A DNA stretch of 64,000 nucleotides from Bombus terrestris (lineage: Eukaryota; Arthropoda; Insecta; Hymenoptera; Apidae). Every line of letters begins with the position of its first letter. Positions within the stretch are counted from its first letter, which is position 1. Below, in pieces: positions 1 to 13,789 of the stretch. The stretch lies in NCBI RefSeq assembly GCF_910591885.1, contig NW_025963639.1, positions 112,211 to 176,210 of the forward strand, given 5' to 3'. Position numbers and translations under genes: made by a program. The notes below the pieces were generated by a model. That model saw only the letters and a list, made by a program, of their open reading frames with translations. It had not been told where the DNA came from and did no database searches.

Positions 1-430
1 TGGACAACGTGGGACAACGTGGGACAACGTGGGACAACGTGGGACAACGTGGGACAACGTGGGACACCGTTGGACACCGTGGGACACCGTTGGACACCGT
101 TGGACATCGTTGGACACCGTGGGACAACGTGGGACAACGTGGGACAACGTGGGACAACGTGGGACAACGTGGGACACCGTCGGACACCGTGGGACAACGT
201 GGGACAACGTGGGACCACGTGGGACAACGTGGGACAACGTGGGACAACGTGGGACAACGTGGGACAACGTGGGACAACGTGGGACAACGTGGGACAACGT
301 GGGACAACGTGGGACAACGTGGGACAACGTGGGACAACGTGGGACAACGTGGGACAACGTGGGACAACGTGGGACAACGTGGGACAACGTGGGACAACGT
401 GGGACAACGTGGGACAACGTGGGACAACGT

Positions 431-820
431 GGGACATCGTGGGACAACGTGGGACAACGTGGGACAACGTGGGACAACGTGGGACAACGTGGGACACCGT
501 TGGACATCGTTGGACACCGTGGGACAACGTGGGACACCTTTGGACAACGTGGGACACCGTTGGACATCGTTGGACACCGTGGGACAACGTGGGACACCGT
601 TGGACATCGTTGGACACCGTGGGACAACGTGGGACAACGTGGGACAACTTGGGACACCGTTGGACACCGTTGGACACCGTTGGACACCGTTGGACAACGT
701 GGGACAACGTGGGACACCGTTGGACACCGTTGGACACCGTTGGACACCGTTGGACATCGTTGGACACCGTGGGACAACGTGGGACAACGTGGGACAACGT
801 GGGAAACCATGGAACAACGT
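431..820 (+). repeat. 390-bp block B, copy 1
   Basis: The block opens with GGGACATCGT and closes with the CCATGG marker at 801-820. Inside it runs an ordered series of C, t, T and a units. Two private variants lie 110 bp apart: GGGACACCTT at 531 and GGGACAACTT at 641. The same order recurs at 9481, 10931, 11831 and 13301, so the block is inherited as a unit rather than assembled by chance. Confidence 0.85.
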
Positions 821-3699
821 GGGACAACGTGGGACACCGTTGGACATCGTTGGACAACGTGGGACAACGTGGGACAACGTGGGACAACGTGGGACAACGT
901 GGGACACCGTTCGACATCGTTGGACAACGTGGGACAACGTGGGACAACGTGGGACAACGTGGGACAACGTGGGACAACGTGGGACAACGTGGGACACCGT
1001 TGGACACGGTGGGACACCGTTGGACACCGTTGGACACCGTTGGACATCGTTGGACACCGTGGGACAACGTGGGACAACGTGGGACAACGTGGGACAACGT
1101 GGGAAACCATGGAACAACGTGGGACAACGTGGGACACCGTTGGACATCGTTGGACATCGTTGGACACCGTGGGACAACGTGGGACAACGTGGGAAAACGT
1201 GGGACAACGTGGGACACCGTTGGACACCGTGGGACAACGTGGGACAACGTGGGACCACGTGGGACAACGTGGGACAACGTGGGACAACGTGGGACAACGT
1301 GGGACAACGTGGGACAACGTGGGACAACGTGGGACACCGTTGGACACCGTTGGACACCGTTGGACACCGTTGGACATCGTTGGACACCGTGGGACAACGT
1401 GGGACAACGTGGGACAACGTGGGAAACCATGGAACAACGTGGGACAACGTGGGACACCGTTGGACATCGTTGGACATCGTTGGACACCGTGGGACAACGT
1501 GGGACAACGTGGGAAAACGTGGGACAACGTGGGACACCGTTGGACATCGCTGGACACCGTTGGACATCGTTGGACACCGTGGGACAACGTGGGACAACGT
1601 GGGACAACGTGGGACAACGCGGGACAACGTGGGACAACGTGGGACAACGTGGGACAACGTGGGACACCGTTGGACACCGTGGGACAACGTGGGACAACGT
1701 GGGACAACGTGGGACAACGTGGGACAACGTGGGACAACGTGGGACAACGTGGGACAACGTGGGACAACGTGGGACAACGTGGGACAACGTGGGACAACGT
1801 GGGACAACGTGGGACAACGTGGGACAACGTGGGACAACGTGGGACAACGTGGGACAACGTGGGACAACGTGGGACAACGTGGGACAACGTGGGACATCGT
1901 GGGACAACGTGGGACAACGTGGGACAACGTGGGACAACGTGGGACACCGTTGGACATCGTTGGACACCGTGGGACAACGTGGGACACCGTTGGACACCGT
2001 TGGACAACGTGGGACAACGTGGGACACCGTTGGACACCGTTGCACACCGTTGGACACCGTTGGACATCGTTGGACACCGTGGGACAACGTGGGACAACGT
2101 GGGACAACGTGGGAAACCATGGAACAACGTGGGACAACGTGGGACACCGTTGGACATCGTTGGACAACGTGGGACAACGTGGGACAACGTGGGACAACGT
2201 GGGACAACGTGGGACAACGTGGGACACCGTTCGACATCGTTGGACAACGTGGGACAACGTGGGACAACGTGGGACAACGTGGGACAACGTGGGACAACGT
2301 GGGACAACGTGGGACACCGTTGGACACCGTGGGACACCGTTGGACACCGTTGGACACCGTTGGACATCGTTGGACACCGTGGGACAACGTGGGACAACGT
2401 GGGACAACGTGGGACAACGTGGGAAACCATGGAACAACGTGGGACAACGTGGGACACCGTTGGACATCGTTGGACATCGTTGGACACCGTGGGACAACGT
2501 GGGACAACGTGGGAAAACGTGGGACAACGTGGGACACCGTTGGACACCGTGGGACAACGTGGGACAACGTGGGACCACGTGGGACAACGTGGGACAACGT
2601 GGGACAACGTGGGACAACGTGGGACAACGTGGGACAACGTGGGACACCGTTGGACACCGTTGGACACCGTTGGACACCGTTGGACATCGTTGGACACCGT
2701 GGGACAACGTGGGACAACGTGGGACAACGTGGGAAACCATGGAACAACGTGGGACAACGTGGGACACCGTTGGACATCGTTGGACATCGTTGGACACCGT
2801 GGGACAACGTGGGACAACGTGGGAAAACGTGGGACAACGTGGGACACCGTTGGACATCGCTGGACACCGTTGGACATCGTTGGACACCGTGGGACAACGT
2901 GGGACAACGTGGGACAACGTGGGACAACGCGGGACAACGTGGGACAACGTGGGACAACGTGGGACAACGTGGGACAACGTGGGACAACGTGGGACAACGT
3001 GGGACAACGTGGGACAACGTGGGACAACGCGGGACAACGTGGGACAACGTGGGACAACGTGGGACAACGTGGGACAACGTGGGACAACGTGGGACAACGT
3101 GGGACAACGTGGGACAACGTGGGACAACGTGGGACAACGTGGGACAACGTGGGACAACGTGGGACAACGTGGGACAACGTGGGACAACGTGGGACAACGT
3201 GGGACACCGTTGGACACCGTTGGACACCGTTGGACACCGTTGGACATCGTTGGACACCGTGGGACAACGTGGGACAACGTGGGACAACGTGGGACAACGT
3301 GGGACAACGTGGGACACCGTTCGACATCGTTGGACAACGTGGGACAACGTGGGACAACGTGGGACAACGTGGGACAACGTGGGACAACGTGGGACAACGT
3401 GGGACAACGTGGGACACCGTTCGACATCGTTGGACAACGTGGGACAACGTGGGACAACGTGGGACAACGTGGGACAACGTGGGACAACGTGGGACAACGT
3501 GGGACACCGTTGGACACCGTGGGACACCGTTGGACACCGTTGGACACCGTTGGACATCGTTGGACACCGTGGGACAACGTGGGACAACGTGGGACAACGT
3601 GGGACAACGTGGGAAACCATGGAACAACGTGGGACAACGTGGGACACCGTTGGACATCGTTGGACAACGTGGGACAACGTGGGACAACGTGGGACAACG

Positions 3700-5850
3700 T
3701 GGGACAACGTGGGACAACGTGGGACAACGTGGGACACCGTTGGACACCGTGGGACACCGTTGGACACCGTTGGACACCGTTGGACATCGTTGGACACCGT
3801 GGGACAACGTGGGACAACGTGGGACAACGTGGGACAACGTGGGACACCGTGGGACACCGTTGGACACCGTTGGACACCGTTGGACATCGTTGGACACCGT
3901 GGGACAACGTGGGACAACGTGGGACAACGTGGGAAACCATGGAACAACGTGGGACAACGTGGGACACCGTTGGACATCGTTGGACAACGTGGGACAACGT
4001 GGGACAACGTGGGACAACGTGGGACAACGTGGGACAACGTGGGACACCGTTCGACATCGTTGGACAACGTGGGACAACGTGGGACAACGTGGGACAACGT
4101 GGGACAACGTGGGACAACGTGGGACAACGTGGGACACCGTTGGACACCGTGGGACACCGTTGGACACCGTTGGACACCGTTGGACATCGTTGGACACCGT
4201 GGGACAACGTGGGACAACGTGGGACAACGTGGGACAACGTGGGAAACCATGGAACAACGTGGGACACCGTTGGACACCGTTGGACACCGTTGGACACCGT
4301 TGGACATCGTTGGACACCGTGGGACAACGTGGGACAACGTGGGACAACGTGGGAAACCATGGAACAACGTGGGACAACGTGGGACACCGTTGGACATCGT
4401 TGGACACCGTGGGACAACGTGGGACAACGTGGGACAACGTGGGACACCGTTGGACACCGTTGGACACCGTTGGACACCGTTGGACATCGTGGGACACCGT
4501 GGGACAACGTGGGACAACGTGGGACAACGTGGGAAACCATGGAAAAACGTGGGACAACGTGGGACACCGTTGGACATCGTTGGACAACGTGGGACAACGT
4601 GGGACAACGTGGGACAACGTGGGACAACGTGGGACAACGTGGGACAACGTGGGACACCGTTGGACACCGTGGGACACCATTGGACACCGTTGGACATCGT
4701 TGGACACCGTGGGACAACGTGGGACAACGTGGGACAACGTGGGACAACGTGGGACAACGTGGGACACCGTTGGACACCGTGGGACAACGTGGGACAACGT
4801 GGGACCACGTGGGACAACGTGGGACAACGTGGGACAACGTGGGACAACGTGGGACAACGTGGGACAACGTGGGACAACGTGGGACAACGTGGGACAACGT
4901 GGGACAACGTGGGACAACGTGGGACAACGTGGGACAACGTGGGACAACGTGGGACAACGTGGGACAACGTGGGACAACGTGGGACACCGTTGGACATCGT
5001 TGGACACCGTGGGACAACGTGGGACAACGTGGGACAACGTGGGACACCGTTGGACATCGTTGGACACCGTGGGACAACGTGGGACAACGTGGGACAACGT
5101 GGGACACCGTTCTACACCGTTGGACACCGTTGGACACCGTTGGACATCGTTGGACACCGTGGGACAACGTGGGACAACGTGGGACAACGTGGGAAACCAT
5201 GGAAAAACGTGGGACAACGTGGGACACCGTTGGACATCGTTGGACAACGTGGGACAACGTGGGACAACGTGGGACAACGTGGGACAACGTGGGACAACGT
5301 GGGACACCGTTGGACACCGTGGGACACGGTTGGACACCGTTGGACATCGTTGGACACCGTGGGACAACGTGGGACAACGTGGGACAACGTGGGACAACGT
5401 GGGACAACGTGGGACACCGTTGGACACCGTGGGACAACGTGGGACAACGTGGGACCACGTGGGACAACGTGGGACAACGTGGGACAACGTGGGACAACGT
5501 GGGACAACGTGGGACAACGTGGGACAACGTGGGACAACGTGGGACAACGTGGGACAACGTGGGACAACGTGGGACAACGTGGGACAACGTGGGACAACGT
5601 GGGACAACGTGGGACAACGTGGGACAACGTGGGACAACGTGGGACAACGTGGGACAACGTGGGACATCGTGGGACAACGTGGGACAACGTGGGACAACGT
5701 GGGACAACGTGGGACAACGTGGGACACCGTTGGACATCGTTGGACACCGTGGGACAACGTGGGACACCTTTGGACAACGTGGGACACCGTTGGACATCGT
5801 TGGACACCGTGGGACAACGTGGGACACCGTTGGACATCGTTGGACACCGT
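3700..5850 (+). repeat. Segmental duplication P, left copy (offset 3.82 kb)
   Basis: This stretch of about 2.15 kb is repeated at 7,530-9,670. The CCATGG markers at 4241, 4351, 4531 and 5191 match 8061, 8171, 8351 and 9011, all at an offset of 3,820. The variant marker ending GGAAAAACGT at 4541 and 5201 matches 8361 and 9021. GGGACACCTT at 5761 matches 9581. On the left the offset becomes 3,830 (one unit). Private changes here include GGGACACCAT at 4671 and TCTACACCGT at 5111. The edges are set where unit order stops matching and are good to roughly 50 bp. Confidence 0.85.
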
Positions 5851-5990
5851 TGGACACCGTTGGACAACGTGGGACAACGTGGGACACCGTTGGACACCGT
5901 TGGACACCGTTGGACACCGTTGGACATCGTTGGACACCGTGGGACAACGTGGGACAACGTGGGACAACGTGGGAAACCATGGAACAACGT
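5661..5990 (+). repeat. 390-bp block B, internally deleted copy
   Basis: The order of block B is present, with GGGACACCTT at 5761 and the CCATGG marker at 5971-5990. About six units around 5,840 are missing, and with them the GGGACAACTT unit found in other copies. The loss is a whole number of 10-bp units, which fits unequal exchange within the array. Confidence 0.75.
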
Positions 5991-7529
5991 GGGACAACGT
6001 GGGACACCGTTGGACATCGTTGGACAACGTGGGACAACGTGGGACAACGTGGGACAACGTGGGACAACGTGGGACAACGTGGGACACCGTTCGACATCGT
6101 TGGACAACGTGGGACAACGTGGGACAACGTGGGACAACGTGGGACAACGTGGGACAACGTGGGACAACGTGGGACACCGTTGGACACCGTGGGACACCGT
6201 TGGACACCGTTGGACACCGTTGGACATCGTTGGACACCGTGGGACAACGTGGGACAACGTGGGACAACGTGGGACAACGTGGGAAACCATGGAACAACGT
6301 GGGACAACGTGGGACACCGTTGGACATCGTTGGACATCGTTGGACACCGTGGGACAACGTGGGACAACGTGGGAAAACGTGGGACAACGTGGGACACCGT
6401 TGGACACCGTGGGACAACGTGGGACAACGTGGGACCACGTGGGACAACGTGGGACAACGTGGGACAACGTGGGACAACGTGGGACAACGTGGGACAACGT
6501 GGGACACCGTTGGACACCGTTGGACACCGTTGGACACCGTTGGACATCGTTGGACACCGTGGGACAACGTGGGACAACGTGGGACAACGTGGGAAACCAT
6601 GGAACAACGTGGGACAACGTGGGACACCGTTGGACATCGTTGGACATCGTTGGACACCGTGGGACAACGTGGGACAACGTGGGAAAACGTGGGACAACGT
6701 GGGACACCGTTGGACATCGCTGGACACCGTTGGACATCGTTGGACACCGTGGGACAACGTGGGACAACGTGGGACAACGTGGGACAACGCGGGACAACGT
6801 GGGACAACGTGGGACAACGTGGGACAACGTGGGACAACGTGGGACAACGTGGGACAACGTGGGACAACGTGGGACAACGTGGGACACCGTTCGACATCGT
6901 TGGACAACGTGGGACAACGTGGGACAACGTGGGACAACGTGGGACAACGTGGGACAACGTGGGACACCGTTCGACATCGTTGGACAACGTGGGACAACGT
7001 GGGACAACGTGGGACAACGTGGGACAACGTGGGACAACGTGGGACAACGTGGGACACCGTTGGACACCGTGGGACACCGTTGGACACCGTTGGACACCGT
7101 TGGACATCGTTGGACACCGTGGGACAACGTGGGACAACGTGGGACAACGTGGGACAACGTGGGAAACCATGGAACAACGTGGGACAACGTGGGACACCGT
7201 TGGACATCGTTGGACAACGTGGGACAACGTGGGACAACGTGGGACAACGTGGGACAACGTGGGACAACGTGGGACAACGTGGGACAACGTGGGACACCGT
7301 TGGACACCGTTGGACACCGTTGGACACCGTTGGACATCGTTGGACACCGTGGGACAACGTGGGACAACGTGGGACAACGTGGGACAACGTGGGACAACGT
7401 GGGACAACGTGGGACACCGTTCGACATCGTTGGACAACGTGGGACAACGTGGGACAACGTGGGACAACGTGGGACAACGTGGGACAACGTGGGACAACGT
7501 GGGACACCGTTCGACATCGTTGGACAACG

Positions 7530-9670
7530 TGGGACAACGTGGGACAACGTGGGACAACGTGGGACACCGTTGGACACCGTGGGACACCGTTGGACACCGT
7601 TGGACACCGTTGGACATCGTTGGACACCGTGGGACAACGTGGGACAACGTGGGACAACGTGGGACAACGTGGGACACCGTTGGACACCGTTGGACACCGT
7701 TGGACACCGTTGGACATCGTTGGACACCGTGGGACAACGTGGGACAACGTGGGACAACGTGGGAAACCATGGAACAACGTGGGACAACGTGGGACACCGT
7801 TGGACATCGTTGGACAACGTGGGACAACGTGGGACAACGTGGGACAACGTGGGACAACGTGGGACAACGTGGGACACCGTTCGACATCGTTGGACAACGT
7901 GGGACAACGTGGGACAACGTGGGACAACGTGGGACAACGTGGGACAACGTGGGACACCGTTGGACACCGTGGGACACCGTTGGACACCGTTGGACACCGT
8001 TGGACATCGTTGGACACCGTGGGACAACGTGGGACAACGTGGGACAACGTGGGACAACGTGGGAAACCATGGAACAACGTGGGACACCGTTGGACACCGT
8101 TGGACACCGTTGGACACCGTTGGACATCGTTGGACACCGTGGGACAACGTGGGACAACGTGGGACAACGTGGGAAACCATGGAACAACGTGGGACAACGT
8201 GGGACACCGTTGGACATCGTTGGACACCGTGGGACAACGTGGGACAACGTGGGACAACGTGGGACACCGTTGGACACCGTTGGACACCGTTGGACACCGT
8301 TGGACATCGTTGGACACCGTGGGACAACGTGGGACAACGTGGGACAACGTGGGAAACCATGGAAAAACGTGGGACAACGTGGGACACCGTTGGACATCGT
8401 TGGACAACGTGGGACAACGTGGGACAACGTGGGACAACGTGGGACAACGTGGGACAACGTGGGACAACGTGGGACACCGTTGGACACCGTGGGACACCGT
8501 TGGACACCGTTGGACATCGTTGGACACCGTGGGACAACGTGGGACAACGTGGGACAACGTGGGACAACGTGGGACAACGTGGGACACCGTTGGACACCGT
8601 GGGACAACGTGGGACAACGTGGGACCACGTGGGACAACGTGGGACAACGTGGGACAACGTGGGACAACGTGGGACAACGTGGGACAACGTGGGACAACGT
8701 GGGACAACGTGGGACAACGTGGGACAACGTGGGACAACGTGGGACAACGTGGGACAACGTGGGACAACGTGGGACAACGTGGGACAACGTGGGACAACGT
8801 GGGACACCGTTGGACATCGTTGGACACCGTGGGACAACGTGGGACAACGTGGGACAACGTGGGACACCGTTGGACATCGTTGGACACCGTGGGACAACGT
8901 GGGACAACGTGGGACAACGTGGGACACCGTTGGACACCGTTGGACACCGTTGGACACCGTTGGACATCGTTGGACACCGTGGGACAACGTGAGACAACGT
9001 GGGACAACGTGGGAAACCATGGAAAAACGTGGGACAACGTGGGACACCGTTGGACATCGTTGGACAACGTGGGACAACGTGGGACAACGTGGGACAACGT
9101 GGGACAACGTGGGACAACGTGGGACACCGTTGGACACCGTGGGACACCGTTGGACACCGTTGGACATCGTTGGACACCGTGGGACAACGTGGGACAACGT
9201 GGGACAACGTGGGACAACGTGGGACAACGTGGGACACCGTTGGACACCGTGGGACAACGTGGGACAACGTGGGACCACGTGGGACAACGTGGGACAACGT
9301 GGGACAACGTGGGACAACGTGGGACAACGTGGGACAACGTGGGACAACGTGGGACAACGTGGGACAACGTGGGACAACGTGGGACAACGTGGGACAACGT
9401 GGGACAACGTGGGACAACGTGGGACAACGTGGGACAACGTGGGACAACGTGGGACAACGTGGGACAACGTGGGACAACGTGGGACATCGTGGGACAACGT
9501 GGGACAACGTGGGACAACGTGGGACAACGTGGGACAACGTGGGACACCGTTGGACATCGTTGGACACCGTGGGACAACGTGGGACACCTTTGGACAACGT
9601 GGGACACCGTTGGACATCGTTGGACACCGTGGGACAACGTGGGACACCGTTGGACATCGTTGGACACCGT
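7530..9670 (+). repeat. Segmental duplication P, right copy
   Basis: Partner of 3,700-5,850. The left end begins after the second of two TCGACATCGT units (7421 and 7511). The right end is where the partner has lost about six units inside block B. One private change, a GAGACA unit at about 8,991, gives TGA in one frame; the partner lacks it. Confidence 0.85.
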
Positions 9671-9870
9671 GGGACAACGTGGGACAACGTGGGACAACTT
9701 GGGACACCGTTGGACACCGTTGGACACCGTTGGACACCGTTGGACAACGTGGGACAACGTGGGACACCGTTGGACACCGTTGGACACCGTTGGACACCGT
9801 TGGACATCGTTGGACACCGTGGGACAACGTGGGACAACGTGGGATAACGTGGGAAACCATGGAACAACGT
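9481..9870 (+). repeat. 390-bp block B, copy 2
   Basis: This copy carries GGGACACCTT at 9581 and GGGACAACTT at 9691, the same 110-bp spacing as at 531/641. A private GGGATAACGT unit at 9841 precedes the marker at 9851, and the same unit occurs at 12191 in the copy 2,350 bp downstream. Confidence 0.85.
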
Positions 9871-10930
9871 GGGACAACGTGGGACACCGTTGGACATCGT
9901 TGGACAACGTGGGACAACGTGGGACAACGTGGGACAACGTGGGACAACGTGGGACACCGTTCGACATCGTTGGACAACGTGGGACAACGTGGGACAACGT
10001 GGGACAACGTGGGACAACGTGGGACAACGTGGGACAACGTGGGACACCGTTGGACACCGTGGGACACCGTTGGACACCGTTGGACACCGTTGGACATCGT
10101 TGGACACCGTGGGACAACGTGGGACAACGTGGGACAACGTGGGACAACGTGGGAAACCATGGAACAACGTGGGACAACGTGGGACACCGTTGGACATCGT
10201 TGGACATCGTTGGACACCGTGGGACAACGTGGGACAACGTGGGAAAACGTGGGACAACGTGGGACACCGTTGGACACCGTGGGACAACGTGGGACAACGT
10301 GGGACCACGTGGGACAACGTGGGACAACGTGGGACAACGTGGGACAACGTGGGACAACGTGGGACAACGTGGGACACCGTTGGACACCGTTGGACACCGT
10401 TGGACACCGTTGGACATCGTTGGACACCGTGGGACAACGTGGGACAACGTGGGACAACGTGGGAAACCATGGAACAACGTGGGACAACGTGGGACACCGT
10501 TGGACATCGTTGGACATCGTTGGACACCGTGGGACAACGTGGGACAACGTGGGAAAACGTGGGACAACGTGGGACACCGTTGGACATCGCTGGACACCGT
10601 TGGACATCGTTGGACACCGTGGGACAACGTGGGACAACGTGGGACAACGTGGGACAACGCGGGACAACGTGGGACAACGTGGGACAACGTGGGACAACGT
10701 GGGACACCGTTGGACACCGTGGGACAACGTGGGACAACGTGGGACCACGTGGGACAACGTGGGACAACGTGGGACAACGTGGGACAACGTGGGACAACGT
10801 GGGACAACGTGGGACAACGTGGGACAACGTGGGACAACGTGGGACAACGTGGGACAACGTGGGACAACGTGGGACAACGTGGGACAACGTGGGACAACGT
10901 GCGACAACGTGGGACAACGTGGGACAACGT

Positions 10931-11320
10931 GGGACATCGTGGGACAACGTAGGACAACGTGGGACAACGTGGGACAACGTGGGACAACGTGGGACACCGT
11001 TGGACATCGTTGGACACCGTGGGACAACGTGGGACACCGTTGGACAACGTGGGACACCGTTGGACATCGTTGGACACCGTGGGACAACGTGGGACACCGT
11101 TGGACATCGTTGGACACCGTGGGACAACGTGGGACAACGTGGGACAACGTGGGACACCGTTGGACACCGTTGGACACCGTTGGACACCGTTGGACAACGT
11201 GGGACAACGTGGGACACCGTTGGACACCGTTGGACACCGTTGGACACCGTTGGACATCGTTGGACACCGTGGGACAACGTGGGACAACGTGGGACAACGT
11301 GGGAAACCATGGAACAACGT
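10931..11320 (+). repeat. 390-bp block B, copy 3
   Basis: The unit order matches copy 1, but both private variants are replaced by the common forms: GGGACACCGT at 11,031 and GGGACAACGT at 11,141. The CCATGG marker lies at 11,301. A private change creates the sequence CGTAGG at 10,947-10,952. Confidence 0.8.
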
Positions 11321-11830
11321 GGGACAACGTGGGACACCGTTGGACATCGTTGGACAACGTGGGACAACGTGGGACAACGTGGGACAACGTGGGACAACGT
11401 GGGACAACGTGGGACACCGTTCGACATCGTTGGACAACGTGGGACAACGTGGGACAACGTGGGACAACGTGGGACACCGTTGGACACCGTGGGACACCGT
11501 TGGACACCGTTGGACATCGTTGGACACCGTGGGACAACGTGGGACAACGTGGGACAACGTGGGACAACGTGGGACAACGTGGGACACCGTTGGACACCGT
11601 GGGACAACGTGGGACAACGTGGGACCACGTGGGACAACGTGGGACAACGTGGGACAACGTGGGACAACGTGGGACAACGTGGGACAACGTGGGACAACGT
11701 GGGACAACGTGGGACAACGTGGGACAACGTGGGACAACGTGGGACAACGTGGGACAACGTGGGACAACGTGGGACAACGTGGGACAACGTGGGACAACGT
11801 GGGACAACGTGGGACAACGTGGGACAACGT

Positions 11831-12220
11831 GGGACATCGTGGGACAACGTGGGACAACGTGGGACAACGTGGGACAACGTGGGACAACGTGGGACACCGT
11901 TGGACATCGTTGGACACCGTGGGACAACGTGGGACACCTTTGGACAACGTGGGACACCGTTGGACATCGTTGGACACCGTGGGACAACGTGGGACACCGT
12001 TGGACATCGTTGGACACCGTGGGACAACGTGGGACAACGTGGGACAACTTGGGACACCGTTGGACACCGTTGGACACCGTTGGACACCGTTGGACAACGT
12101 GGGACAACGTGGGACACCGTTGGACACCGTTGGACACCGTTGGACACCGTTGGACATCGTTGGACACCGTGGGACAACGTGGGACAACGTGGGATAACGT
12201 GGGAAACCATGGAACAACGT
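11831..12220 (+). repeat. 390-bp block B, copy 4
   Basis: GGGACACCTT is at 11931, GGGACAACTT at 12041 and GGGATAACGT at 12191, each exactly 2,350 bp downstream of its counterpart at 9581, 9691 and 9841. Three shared rare changes at one constant offset show direct descent of one copy from the other or from a shared parent. Confidence 0.87.
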
Positions 12221-13300
12221 GGGACAACGTGGGACAACGTGGGACACCGTTGGACATCGTTGGACAACGTGGGACAACGTGGGACAACGTGGGACAACGT
12301 GGGACAACGTGGGACACCGTTCGACATCGTTGGACAACGTGGGACAACGTGGGACAACGTGGGACAACGTGGGACAACGTGGGACAACGTGGGACAACGT
12401 GGGACACCGTTGGACACCGTGGGACACCGTTGGACACCGTTGGACACCGTTGGACATCGTTGGACACCGTGGGACAACGTGGGACAACGTGGGACAACGT
12501 GGGACAACGTGGGAAACCATGGAACAACGTGGGACAACGTGGGACACCGTTGGACATCGTTGGACATCGTTGGACACCGTGGGACAACGTGGGACAACGT
12601 GGGAAAACGTGGGACAACGTGGGACACCGTTGGACACCGTGGGACAACGTGGGACAACGTGGGACCACGTGGGACAACGTGGGACAACGTGGGACAACGT
12701 GGGACAACGTGGGACAACGTGGGACAACGTGGGACACCGTTGGACACCGTTGGACACCGTTGGACACCGTTGGACATCGTTGGACACCGTGGGACAACGT
12801 GGGACAACGTGGGACAACGTGGGAAACCATGGAACAACGTGGGACAACGTGGGACACCGTTGGACATCGTTGGACATCGTTGGACACCGTGGGACAACGT
12901 GGGACAACGTGGGAAAACGTGGGACAACGTGGGACACCGTTGGACATCGCTGGACACCGTTGGACATCGTTGGACACCGTGGGACAACGTGGGACAACAT
13001 GGGACAACGTGGGACAACGCGGGACAACGTGGGACAACGTGGGACAACGTGGGACAACGTGGGACACCGTTGGACACCGTGGGACAACGTGGGACAACGT
13101 GGGACCACGTGGGACAACGTGGGACAACGTGGGACAACGTGGGACAACGTGGGACAACGTGGGACAACGTGGGACAACGTGGGACAACGTGGGACAACGT
13201 GGGACAACGTGGGACAACGTGGGACAACGTGGGACAACGTGGGACAACGTGGGACAACGTGGGACAACGTGGGACAACGTGGGACAACGTGGGACAACGT

Positions 13301-13690
13301 GGGACATCGTGGGACAACGTGGGACAACGTGGGACAACGTGGGACAACGTGGGACAACGTGGGACACCGTTGGACATCGTTGGACACCGTGGGACAACGT
13401 GGGACACCGTTGGACAACGTGGGACACCGTTGGACATCGTTGGACACCGTGGGACAACGTGGGACACCGTTGGACATCGTTGGACACCGTGGGACAACGT
13501 GGGACAACGTGGGACAACTTGGGACACCGTTGGACACCGTTGGACACCGTTGGACACCGTTGGACAACGTGGGACAACGTGGGACACCGTTGGACACCGT
13601 TGGACACCGTTGGACACCGTTGGACATCGTTGGACACCGTGGGACAACGTGGGACAACGTGGGACAACGTGGGAAACCATGGAACAACGT
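13301..13690 (+). repeat. 390-bp block B, copy 5
   Basis: The order of the block is complete, from GGGACATCGT at 13,301 to the CCATGG marker at 13,671. It keeps GGGACAACTT at 13,511 but has GGGACACCGT instead of the CTT variant at 13,401. It is therefore intermediate between copies 1, 2 and 4 and copy 3. Confidence 0.82.
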
Positions 13691-13789
13691 GGGACAACGT
13701 GGGACACCGTTGGACATCGTTGGACAACGTGGGACAACGTGGGACAACGTGGGACAACGTGGGACAACGTGGGACAACGTGGGACACCG

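Larger units (their letters stand above)
9080..11440 (+). repeat. 2.36-kb tandem higher-order repeat, unit 1
   Basis: Landmarks in this unit recur in the next at offsets of 2,350-2,370 bp. The pairs are d at 9271 and 11621, block B at 9481 and 11831, GGGATAACGT at 9841 and 12191, TCGACATCGT at 9961 and 12321, the marker at 10151 and 12511 and at 10461 and 12821, e at 10581 and 12941, the terminal-C unit at 10651 and 13011, d at 10741 and 13101, and the marker at 11301 and 13671. The offset grows in 10-bp steps, so whole units were gained or lost. Because the offset nearly equals the repeat length, the two copies are tandem. Confidence 0.85.
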
